From NCBI RefSeq assembly GCF_024623065.1, contig NZ_JANJZR010000006.1:1-64000 (forward strand): a DNA stretch of 64,000 bases. Reading direction: 5' to 3'. The position numbers and the translations under genes were made by a program. Positions 45,986-53,982 of the stretch are shown here, one piece after another. Origin of the DNA: Bacteroides acidifaciens (lineage in GTDB: Bacteria > Bacteroidota > Bacteroidia > Bacteroidales > Bacteroidaceae). Under the pieces are notes generated by a model, which saw only the letters and a list, made by a program, of their open reading frames with translations, was not told the DNA's origin and made no database searches. The number at the start of each line of letters is the position of its first letter. Within the stretch, counting starts at the first letter, position 1.

Positions 45986-48900
45986 TTAGAAAGTTACGTT
46001 AATGCCACCAACAAATGTACGGCTCTTAGGATATGCTGCATAATCGATACCAGGGTTCATTGCATTTTTCTTGCTCATGGTGTCTACTTCCGGATCAGAA
46101 CCGCTGTAGTTTGTCCAACAATACAAGTTGTATCCTGTCAGATATATTCTTACATTTTGCAGGAAAGCTTTCTTCACCCATGTTTTGGGTAATGTATAAC
46201 CTATTGTTATATTGTTGATTCGTAGGAAAGAAGCATCTTCTACTGCATAATCGTATATTTGTGCCTGTGTCATTGAAGCCGGGTTGTAGATTTGTGCGTT
46301 CCGGTTCAGCTCATTCAGACGTAATCCGGCAGTCATCATGTCACCATATGCTTCTTTCACGGCGGTGCTTTCTGCTGAAAGATTTAATCCGGTTGCAGGA
46401 TCAATCCAAGAATAGCGATTGCCTAAAGCAAAATCATTATTCAGATTATACCCTTTCTTGCTTCCTGTCTGGAAAGACGACAAAAGCTTGGTACCGTTGA
46501 GAATCACATTTCCTACCGAATAGTTAAAGAAGAAATTGAAATCAAAGTTGCCGATATGACCGTCAAAACCGAATCCACCCATAACAGGAGCAATTGTGTT
46601 GCCCAAACGTTCTTTTACAGGTTGTCCGTCTTCGTCACATTTCAGCTTTAATCCACCGGGTTTATAAGAACCGCCTGTTACTGAAGCACTGTTGTCTTTC
46701 AGACCGTCGCGTAATACCCAGTTTCCGCCTTTCCATACTAAATCTCCGTTTGGGTTAGTTTTCGGGTCATACACTGTATAGAAACCATTGGCGCGATATC
46801 CCCAAATTTCACCTAAGCGTCCACCTTCTTCTACCCGGAAAACTTCATATTTGGAAATATTGCTGCCTGCCCATTTGTAATCTTGCCACGGATTGTCAGT
46901 ATTCAATTCATCGATACGGCTACGGTTGTAAGCGATGTTAAAGTTAAAGTTCAATCCAAATTTCTTTTGATCCACCAATACGGCATTGGCTGTAAATTCA
47001 ATACCTTTATTCGATGTTTTGCCGAAGTTTTGGTATTGATAGGAATAGCCGGTACTTGATGGTACTTCAGCTTGCATCAGCAGATCTTTTGTTGTATTCC
47101 AATATACGTCTAAAGAGCCCGAGATACGATTGTTCCAGAACCCATAGTCGATACCAAAGTTACGAGTGACAGTTGTTTCCCACTTTAGATTAGGATTATA
47201 AAGTGTGGTTGTATGTTGCAACATGTTAGCCATTGATTCACCGAAGAAAGGAGCACGTGCAGAGTTGTCCGACATAGAGAAAGTAGTAGCCAATAATCCT
47301 GAGTTGATACGGTTATTACCGGCAGTACCGAAACTTAAACGGACTTTTAGTGCGGAAAGCCAATCCTTAGCGTTTTCCATGAATGCTTCGTCAGACAGAC
47401 GCCAAGCCAAAGCTGCAGAAGGGAACATTCCCCATTGGTTACCTTTGGCGAACTTGCTGGAACCATCGGCACGCATGGTAACCGTCAGCAAGTATTTGTC
47501 CATCATGGTGTAATTGACACGTCCGAAGAAAGAGAGCATGTTTTCTTTTGCACCGATGGTTGATTGTGTAGGCAATGAAGTACCTGCACCCATATTTGCT
47601 TTCATATCGTCAAATCCCATTGATGTGGGGAAAGAAACAGAGACATTTTCTATAGAATTTTTCCAGCTGCTGCTTACTTCATGTCCAATCAGAACATTCA
47701 TGCGGTCACGACCACCGAAGAGTTTCTTGTTTTCGTAAGTTAATGTATTGGCATTTCTCCAGTTTTTGGAAGTCTCTCTCAATAAGAAGGCTTGCGGACG
47801 TCCGTTATATCCATACTTGGAGTTGGATACGGCATCTGTACCCCAATATTGTTCTGTATCATCATATCTCCATCCGTAACCGAATTCTGAACGGAATGTG
47901 AGGTTTTTGAAGGGTTTCCAATTTAGACCGATATTATAATTTTGGTTGAATGTCTTGCGGTTCTTTTCTGTTGCCAATAAGCGCTCTAGCGGTGTTGCGC
48001 TTGTTGCCGAGTTATTCTCTTCATCCTCCAGATCGCCGTTGCTTAAAGCGTCGACCGGTCGGAAAGTTATTGCATTTGCTACAATTGAGTTAGCGGCATT
48101 GCTTTCATTTGTATCTGCTCCACCGCTTAATCCTTCAATAGAAGAGTAACTGAAACGTGCATTGAAATCAAGCGTCATCCATTGGTTCAACTCAGCATTG
48201 ATTTTAGCATTTACATTATCTTTGTTGAAGCCGGAACCAAGCATGATACTTTTTTCTTCATTGTGAGCATAACTTACACTATATTTAATCTGTTTGCTAC
48301 CTCCGCTTACGTTTACATTATATTGTTGTTGGTTACCTGTACGTCCGAATATCTCGTCTTGTAAATCTTCTCCCGGGAAAGACTTCCAAAGATCCATATC
48401 TGCATAATTACCATAATTAGCAGTAGAACCAATTTCACGTTGATAAGCCACATAATCGTAAGGGCTTAAAACTTTAGTCATTTTAGCTACTTTTTTGAAA
48501 CCAAAGGAAGCGTTAAAATCTACTTGTGTCTTACCTTCCTTACCACTTTTGGTAGTGACAATAATAACACCGTTGGCACCGCGGGCACCGTAGATTGCAG
48601 TAGAAGATGCATCCTTCAGAACATCGATACTTTGAATCTCAGACGGAGCTATATCGCTAATGCTTGATACGGGAAATCCGTCCACGATATAAAGTGGGGA
48701 ATTGTCTTGTGATAAAGAACCGCCACCACGTACGCGAATCTTGACGTCTGCATCAGGAGAACCTTCTGTCGTTGTGATATTGACACCGGCAAGTTTTCCG
48801 GTCAGGGCTTCAGTTGCACTCGACACTGGTACCACTGCTAAATCTTTAGAATTTACTGATGCTACAGAACCTGTCAGGTCTCTTTTGTTAACTGTGCCAT

Positions 48901-49249
48901 AGCCGATAACAACTACTTCATCCAATGCTTGTGAGTCATCTTGCATGGTTACATTAACAGATTTTCTTCCTTGAATAGCAATTTCTTGTGTTTTCATACC
49001 AATATATGAAATCACAAGCGTCTTTTTTCCGTCGACCTTGATAGAAAAGTTACCATCTAAGTCTGTAATCGTACCATTGGCCGTATTACCTTTTTCTACA
49101 ACAGAGGCTCCGATAATAGGTTCTCCGTTGGTGTCTTTCACGTTACCTGTTACGGTAATCGTTTGCGCAGATACGCTGAGCGATATTGCCGAAAATAGTA
49201 TTAGCAATAAGGAGCGCATGTTTTTCACTTTGTTAGACATACTTTGCAT
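45986..49249 (-). CDS. susC: SusC-family TonB-dependent outer-membrane transporter
   Basis: 1087 residues. Signal peptide (MRSLLLILFSAISLSVSAQ after a short charged lead), a carboxypeptidase-D-like domain (about 29-105; GNVKDTNGEPIIGASV and YIGMKTQEI), the TonB-box region (ALDEVVVIGYG), the plug (about 120-235, ending YGARGANGVIIVTTKSGK) and a 22-strand-type barrel closing with an aromatic residue (VGGINVTF). No N-terminal STN domain, so regulation is by the HTCS rather than a sigma/anti-sigma pair. First gene of the minus-strand pectin operon. Confidence 0.95.
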   Translation of the reverse strand: MQSMSNKVKNMRSLLLILFSAISLSVSAQTITVTGNVKDTNGEPIIGASVVEKGNTANGTITDLDGNFSIKVDGKKTLVISYIGMKTQEIAIQGRKSVNVTMQDDSQALDEVVVIGYGTVNKRDLTGSVASVNSKDLAVVPVSSATEALTGKLAGVNITTTEGSPDADVKIRVRGGGSLSQDNSPLYIVDGFPVSSISDIAPSEIQSIDVLKDASSTAIYGARGANGVIIVTTKSGKEGKTQVDFNASFGFKKVAKMTKVLSPYDYVAYQREIGSTANYGNYADMDLWKSFPGEDLQDEIFGRTGNQQQYNVNVSGGSKQIKYSVSYAHNEEKSIMLGSGFNKDNVNAKINAELNQWMTLDFNARFSYSSIEGLSGGADTNESNAANSIVANAITFRPVDALSNGDLEDEENNSATSATPLERLLATEKNRKTFNQNYNIGLNWKPFKNLTFRSEFGYGWRYDDTEQYWGTDAVSNSKYGYNGRPQAFLLRETSKNWRNANTLTYENKKLFGGRDRMNVLIGHEVSSSWKNSIENVSVSFPTSMGFDDMKANMGAGTSLPTQSTIGAKENMLSFFGRVNYTMMDKYLLTVTMRADGSSKFAKGNQWGMFPSAALAWRLSDEAFMENAKDWLSALKVRLSFGTAGNNRINSGLLATTFSMSDNSARAPFFGESMANMLQHTTTLYNPNLKWETTVTRNFGIDYGFWNNRISGSLDVYWNTTKDLLMQAEVPSSTGYSYQYQNFGKTSNKGIEFTANAVLVDQKKFGLNFNFNIAYNRSRIDELNTDNPWQDYKWAGSNISKYEVFRVEEGGRLGEIWGYRANGFYTVYDPKTNPNGDLVWKGGNWVLRDGLKDNSASVTGGSYKPGGLKLKCDEDGQPVKERLGNTIAPVMGGFGFDGHIGNFDFNFFFNYSVGNVILNGTKLLSSFQTGSKKGYNLNNDFALGNRYSWIDPATGLNLSAESTAVKEAYGDMMTAGLRLNELNRNAQIYNPASMTQAQIYDYAVEDASFLRINNITIGYTLPKTWVKKAFLQNVRIYLTGYNLYCWTNYSGSDPEVDTMSKKNAMNPGIDYAAYPKSRTFVGGINVTF

Positions 49250-49314
49250 GTTTATAAATTAATGGTTGTTGTTTATTGTCTTTAATCTCTCTTAAGAGAG
49301 TTTATTCATCGCTA

Positions 49315-49322
49315 CAAAAGTA
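49315..49322 (-). promoter_or_regulatory. -7 box of the susC operon
   Basis: TACTTTTG on the minus strand, 66 bases upstream of the susC ATG, predicted RNA start near 49308. The nearest -33-like TTG (49347-49349) is 24 bases away, so the promoter looks activator-dependent, as expected for an HTCS target. Confidence 0.5.
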
Positions 49323-49430
49323 TGATAATATGAATGTAACCATGTGCAATATTTGTTTTTCACCTAGTATTTTTTGTTTTTAGTTGGCTGCAAGGTGTAG
49401 GAATTGGCTTTGGAAGGTAATATTTGTGTT

Positions 49431-49774
49431 ATGAAGCGCGGTGAATATACGAATCCGGGATTTCGGATTGGATCGGATTTTGTTGTTTGCCCGCAATATG
49501 GGATGGATTATTAATGAGGTTCTCGATATTATCGTATCTTGGCATTCACTTCTTATTATAATAGGTATCTGTTCTATGATTCGGTGTCATTTCATCGGTG
49601 GAATCGTACTTTTTTTATAGGTGTCTATTTTTTGATAGGTGGACTTTTATAGTTGCCGTAGAATTCACAGGCAATGGTTTGGCCTTTCGCCTTGATTATA
49701 GCAGGTATTCTGTTTTTCTTCAAACCTGATCATATCGGGCGTTATTATCTCCGGACTTTATTGGGACTTAAATA
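49431..49774 (+). pseudogene. Broken small membrane-protein gene (DUF5668 / LiaF-TM-like)
   Basis: Pieces of one gene lie in different frames. ATG 49431 opens a short frame; a shifted frame then reads LLFARNMGWIINEVLDIIV and SWHSLLIIIGICSMI with HFIGGIVLF; after a seven-T run near 49611-49617 another frame gives IGVYFLIGGLL, then two in-frame TAG stops, then MVWPFALIIAGILFFFKPD and a final TAA. Read together this is a four-helix membrane protein of the LiaF-TM/DUF5668 kind. Two frameshifts and two stops show decay. A terminator follows at 49801. Confidence 0.6.
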
Positions 49775-49800
49775 AACGACATTTGCTTAAACTAAAAATC

Positions 49801-49832
49801 CCCTTTATATTCTTGTTAAGAATACAAAGGGA
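49801..49832 (+). terminator. Terminator after the pseudogene
   Basis: CCCTTT-A-TATTCTT / AAGAATA-C-AAAGGG, 13 base pairs with one mismatch and a three-base loop, followed by AATAATTTT. It probably ended the transcript of the now-broken gene. From 49833 to 50060 I see only AT-rich sequence with no gene. Confidence 0.6.
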
Positions 49833-50087
49833 ATAATTTTATTGACGAGAGTTGCATGGGGTATGGTGAGATGAAATTATAATTGGGGAATAAATTGCAC
49901 AAGACTTTCACAAGTATCCTCCCGTCAATGCCTAAAATCGAAACAAAGCTAACTAAATGGATTTTTAAATCATTATATTTATTAAATTATCTTATGCCCT
50001 TTATGATTATTTTAATATATTGAAGATATTTTGGGGTATCTTTTTTAACTTCGTTGATTTTTCTTATGTTTGTGAATTAAATAATGA

Positions 50088-51074
50088 ATGAACAGAATGG
50101 ATATACCGACTCATTTTCTATATAATGATTTCCCTACTTTCTTACGTAAGTATTTTCCTTACAAAGTACAAAAGATTTCATTGAATGCAGGGTTTACCTG
50201 TCCCAACCGGGACGGAACGAAAGGGTGGGGTGGCTGTACTTATTGCAACAACCAGACTTTCAACCCAGATTATTGCCGGACGGAGAAATCCATCTCTACC
50301 CAACTGGAAGAAGGCAAATGCTTTTTTGCACGTAAATATCCGGATATGAAATATCTGGCTTATTTTCAGGCTTATACCAATACGTATGCGGAATTGGAAG
50401 GACTGAAACGTAAGTATGAAGAGGCGCTAGAGGTGAAAGATGTCGTAGGTTTGGTGATAGGAACGCGTCCGGATTGTATGCCGGAAGGCTTATTGCACTA
50501 TTTGGAAGAGTTGAACAGGCATACTTTTCTCATGGTGGAATATGGAATAGAAAGTGCTTGTGACAAGACTCTGCGACGAATAAATAGAGGGCATACTTAT
50601 GCGGATACAGCAGAAGCGGTCGGGCGGACTGCCGCCTGTGGTATTTTGACGGGCGGACATGTCATCCTCGGACTTCCGGGAGAAACACATGACACGATGG
50701 TGGGACAGGCGGAAATACTTTCGGAACTGCCGTTGAATACTCTGAAAATTCATCAGCTGCAACTGATTTGCGGCACGCGCATGGCTCATGAATATGTTGA
50801 TAATCCTGTTGATTTTCATTTGTTTGCAGAAGTGGATGAATATATTGATTTAGTGATTGACTATGTAGAGCATCTTCGTCCCGATATAGTAGTGGAGCGC
50901 TTTGTCTCCCAATCTCCTAAAGATTTATTAATAGCTCCTGACTGGGGGCTGAAAAATTATGAATTTGTAGCGCGTTTACAAAAAAGAATGAAAGAAAGAG
51001 ATGCTTATCAAGGCAAGAAGTACAAGGATTCGGAAAAAAGGATTATTTTTGCAGACGATAAATTTACTACCTGA
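50088..51074 (+). CDS. Radical SAM protein, TIGR01212 (YhcC-like) family
   Basis: 328 residues with the radical-SAM cluster in an unusual spaced form: CPNRDGTKGWGGCTYCNN (Cys-x12-Cys-x2-Cys), the pattern of the YhcC/TIGR01212 family. Further marks are YFQAYTNTYA, IGTRPDC, VEYGIESACDKTLRRINRGH and GGHVILGLPGETHDTM. The C-terminal part contains HQLQLICGTRMA. The reaction is not established for the family as far as I know. A -7 box (TATGTTTG, 50065-50072) lies just upstream. The flavodiiron gene starts 60 bases after it. Confidence 0.88.
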   Translation: MNRMDIPTHFLYNDFPTFLRKYFPYKVQKISLNAGFTCPNRDGTKGWGGCTYCNNQTFNPDYCRTEKSISTQLEEGKCFFARKYPDMKYLAYFQAYTNTYAELEGLKRKYEEALEVKDVVGLVIGTRPDCMPEGLLHYLEELNRHTFLMVEYGIESACDKTLRRINRGHTYADTAEAVGRTAACGILTGGHVILGLPGETHDTMVGQAEILSELPLNTLKIHQLQLICGTRMAHEYVDNPVDFHLFAEVDEYIDLVIDYVEHLRPDIVVERFVSQSPKDLLIAPDWGLKNYEFVARLQKRMKERDAYQGKKYKDSEKRIIFADDKFTT

Positions 51075-51134
51075 TGAATATCTGTTTGGGGAATATCGGG
51101 TGGTGAGCAGGGACTTTTTAATGTAACTTAAAGA

Positions 51135-52331
51135 ATGGAACATAAAACAAGAATTAAAGGAAATGTCCACTATGTGGGAGTGAATGACCGTAACAAGCAC
51201 AGATTTGAAGGGATGTGGCCATTGCCCTATGGAGTTTCATATAACTCTTATCTGATTGACGATGAAATGGTGGCATTGGTGGATACGGTAGATATTTGTT
51301 ATTTTGAAATCTACTTACGTAAGATCAAGCAAGTGATTGGAGAACGTCCCATTAATTATTTGATTATAAATCATATGGAACCGGATCATTCGGGAGCTAT
51401 CCGACTGATTAAACAACATTATCCGGAAATTATTATCGTGGGTAATAAGCAGACATTCGGTATGATTGAAGGTTTCTACGGTGTAACCGGTGAACAGTAT
51501 CTGGTAAAGGAAGGTGATTTCTTAACTTTGGGGCATCATAAGCTGCGTTTTTATATGACTCCGATGGTACATTGGCCGGAAACGATGATGACTTTTGATG
51601 AAACGGACGGTATTCTTTTCTCCGGTGACGGATTCGGATGTTTCGGTACGCTGGATGGCGGTTTCCTGGATACCCGTATGAACGTAGATAAGTATTGGGG
51701 AGAAATGGTTCGCTACTATTCAAATATCGTTGGTAAATATGGAAGTCCTGTGCAAAAAGCGTTGCAGAAACTCGGCGGACTTCCTATTTCTGCTATTTGT
51801 TCTACCCATGGTCCGGTATGGACGGAGAATATAGCCAAAGTGATAGGTATTTATGACCGTTTGAGCCGTTATGATGCGGACGAGGGCGTAGTTATCGCAT
51901 ACGGAAGCATGTATGGAAATACGGAACAAATGGCTGAGACTATTGCGGCAGAACTTTCGGCACAAGGGGTCAAGAACATCGTTATGCACAATGTGACGAA
52001 GAGCCATCCTTCTTATATCATAGCGGATATTTTCCGTTATAAGGGATTAATCATCGGTTCTCCTACTTACAGCAACCAGATTTTCCCGGAAGTGGAAGCG
52101 TTGCTTTCAAAGATTCTGTTGCGTGAGGTGAAAGGTCGCTATTTAGGCTATTTTGGTTCTTTCACATGGGCAGGTGCTGCTGTGAAGCGTATGGCTGAAT
52201 TTGCAGAAAAGAGCAAATTTGAATTGATAGGCGACCCGGTAGAGATGAAGCAGGCGATGAAGGACATTACCTATACCCAATGCGAAAATCTGGCACGTGC
52301 CATGGCGGAACGCTTGAAGAAAGACCGTTAA
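51135..52331 (+). CDS. Flavodiiron protein (O2/NO reductase)
   Basis: 398 residues: metallo-beta-lactamase-fold diiron domain (1 to about 250) and flavodoxin domain (about 255-395). Diiron ligands are seen in HMEPDHSG (His-x-Glu-x-Asp-His) and later in MVHWPETM, SGDGFGCFG and STHGPVW. The FMN loop is YGSMYGNTEQMAE. Such cytoplasmic enzymes reduce O2 to water or NO to N2O with electrons from rubredoxin or a similar donor, which helps an obligate anaerobe cope with air. No rubredoxin gene is next to it here. Confidence 0.93.
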   Translation: MEHKTRIKGNVHYVGVNDRNKHRFEGMWPLPYGVSYNSYLIDDEMVALVDTVDICYFEIYLRKIKQVIGERPINYLIINHMEPDHSGAIRLIKQHYPEIIIVGNKQTFGMIEGFYGVTGEQYLVKEGDFLTLGHHKLRFYMTPMVHWPETMMTFDETDGILFSGDGFGCFGTLDGGFLDTRMNVDKYWGEMVRYYSNIVGKYGSPVQKALQKLGGLPISAICSTHGPVWTENIAKVIGIYDRLSRYDADEGVVIAYGSMYGNTEQMAETIAAELSAQGVKNIVMHNVTKSHPSYIIADIFRYKGLIIGSPTYSNQIFPEVEALLSKILLREVKGRYLGYFGSFTWAGAAVKRMAEFAEKSKFELIGDPVEMKQAMKDITYTQCENLARAMAERLKKDR

Positions 52332-52382
52332 AACTGTGAATGAGATAATATATTTATTACTAACCTATAAAACAATCGACTT

Positions 52383-53195
52383 ATGAGATTAATTATTCAA
52401 CCGGACTACCAGTCCGTATCTCAGTGGGCTGCACATTATGTTGCTGCAAAAATAAAGGCTGCCAATCCGACTCCTGAGAAACCATTTGTATTGGGTTGCC
52501 CTACAGGTTCTTCTCCTCTGGGTATGTACAAAGCGTTGATTGACTTGAATAAGAAAGGTATCGTTTCCTTCCAGAATGTGGTAACATTCAACATGGACGA
52601 ATATGTAGGATTGCCGAAAGAACATCCGGAAAGCTACTATTCTTTTATGTGGAATAACTTTTTCAGCCATATCGACATCAAACCGGAGAATACAAATATC
52701 CTGAATGGCAATGCTCCTGACTTGGATGCTGAATGTGCACGTTATGAAGAAAAGATCAAGTCTTACGGTGGTATCGACTTGTTTATGGGTGGTATCGGCC
52801 CTGACGGACATATCGCATTCAACGAACCGGGATCTTCATTGACTTCACGCACTCGTCAGAAAACATTGACAATGGATACTATCATTGCCAACTCACGTTT
52901 CTTTGACAATGACATCAACAAAGTTCCCAAGACTTCATTGACAGTGGGGGTGGGTACTGTGCTTGCTGCAAAGGAAGTGATGATTATTGTAAACGGTCAT
53001 AACAAAGCTCGTGCTTTGTATCATGCAGTAGAAGGTGCTATCACACAGATGTGGACAATCAGTGCATTGCAAATGCATGAAAAGGGTATTATCGTTTGTG
53101 ACGATGCCGCTACTGTTGAATTGAAAGTGGGCACTTACCGCTACTTTAAGGATATCGAGTCTGCTCATTTAGATCCGGAATCTTTGATTAAGTAA
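52383..53195 (+). CDS. nagB: Glucosamine-6-phosphate deaminase
   Basis: Converts glucosamine 6-phosphate to fructose 6-phosphate and ammonia, linking amino-sugar use to glycolysis. The 270 residues match the E. coli enzyme in size. Motifs: [14 protein letters not shown] (phosphate loop), FNMDEYVGL with the catalytic Asp, and [17 protein letters not shown] with the active-site His. It stands alone, 51 bases after the flavodiiron gene, and is followed by a clear terminator. Confidence 0.95.
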   Translation: MRLIIQPDYQSVSQWAAHYVAAKIKAANPTPEKPFVLGCPTGSSPLGMYKALIDLNKKGIVSFQNVVTFNMDEYVGLPKEHPESYYSFMWNNFFSHIDIKPENTNILNGNAPDLDAECARYEEKIKSYGGIDLFMGGIGPDGHIAFNEPGSSLTSRTRQKTLTMDTIIANSRFFDNDINKVPKTSLTVGVGTVLAAKEVMIIVNGHNKARALYHAVEGAITQMWTISALQMHEKGIIVCDDAATVELKVGTYRYFKDIESAHLDPESLIK

Positions 53196-53222
53196 GCATA
53201 AAATTGATTCTATAAAAAGAGA

Positions 53223-53264
53223 ATGGGCTGCATCAGTGTTGAATTGATTGCAGCCCATTTTGTA
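53223..53264. terminator. Bidirectional terminator, nagB / YrdC-family gene
   Basis: Perfect 11-bp stem AATGGGCTGCA / TGCAGCCCATT with a 16-base loop, then TTTTG, between two converging genes. Confidence 0.7.
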
Positions 53265-53288
53265 TGTTAGAGATAGCTGTCAGCGGAA

Positions 53289-53903
53289 TTAATTCTCTTC
53301 CAGCCAGCCTTTTCCTTGTCGGACGATTTCCGGTTCGTTCTCTGTGCATTTTACTACTGTCGAGGGTTCTATTCCCCCGATTCCCCCGTCAATGACCAAG
53401 TCTACTATATCGCCGAACTTTTCATCTATAAGTTCGGGGTCAGTCATGTATTCCAAGTCCTCGTGCTCTTCGTGGGGCAGTGTGGTGGTCATAATGGGAG
53501 CGTCCAGCAGGCGTGCGATTTCACGGATGATGTTGTTGTCCGGCATACGGATACCTACCTCTTTCCGGTTGCGGAAGATTTTCGGTAACCGGTTGGTTCC
53601 GTTCAAAATAAAGGTAAATGGTCCCGGAAGGTTATGCTTCATCAGTTTGAATACGTTATTGTCTACTTTTGCGTATTCGCTGATACTGCTTAAGTCATAA
53701 CAGATGATAGACAGATTGTTTTTTCGAGGGTCTATCTCTTTAATCCGGCAGATCCGTTCTATGGCACGTTCCTTCAGACCATGACAGCCGATGGCGTACA
53801 TCGTATCGGTAGGATAGATGATAAGTCCGCCATCATTCAGGATATCGATGATTCGTTGTAAATCCTGCGGGTTATTGTTTTTATCATATAGTTTCAGTAA
53901 CAT
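53289..53903 (-). CDS. YrdC/Sua5-family protein (L-threonylcarbamoyladenylate synthase-like)
   Basis: 204 residues from ATG 53903. The YrdC fold is shown by GGLIIYPTDTMYAIGCH, RIKEIDPRKNNLSIIC (KR/xPxxxx nucleotide site), LPGPFTFILNG and GIRMPDN, plus STVVKC near the end. The family makes threonylcarbamoyl-AMP for the t6A tRNA modification. Paralogues of the YciO type also fit these motifs, so essential Sua5 function here is likely but not proven. It follows the AsmA gene by 79 bases, with a hairpin between. Confidence 0.85.
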   Translation of the reverse strand: MLLKLYDKNNNPQDLQRIIDILNDGGLIIYPTDTMYAIGCHGLKERAIERICRIKEIDPRKNNLSIICYDLSSISEYAKVDNNVFKLMKHNLPGPFTFILNGTNRLPKIFRNRKEVGIRMPDNNIIREIARLLDAPIMTTTLPHEEHEDLEYMTDPELIDEKFGDIVDLVIDGGIGGIEPSTVVKCTENEPEIVRQGKGWLEEN

Positions 53904-53916
53904 ATTAAAAGCTTCA

Positions 53917-53951
53917 TCCCTTCCTTCTCGCAAAGGAGAAGGAGGAGGGAC
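53917..53951. repeat. Hairpin between the AsmA and YrdC-family genes
   Basis: CCCTTCCTTCTC pairs imperfectly with GAGAAGGAGGAGGG across a six-base loop. Its left arm and flank (CTTCATCCCTTC) also occur in the hairpin at 26254-26303, so both may belong to a dispersed palindromic repeat family. Confidence 0.4.
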
Positions 53952-53982
53952 GAGTGGGTTAAATGGTTATTGTCTTCTCTTT

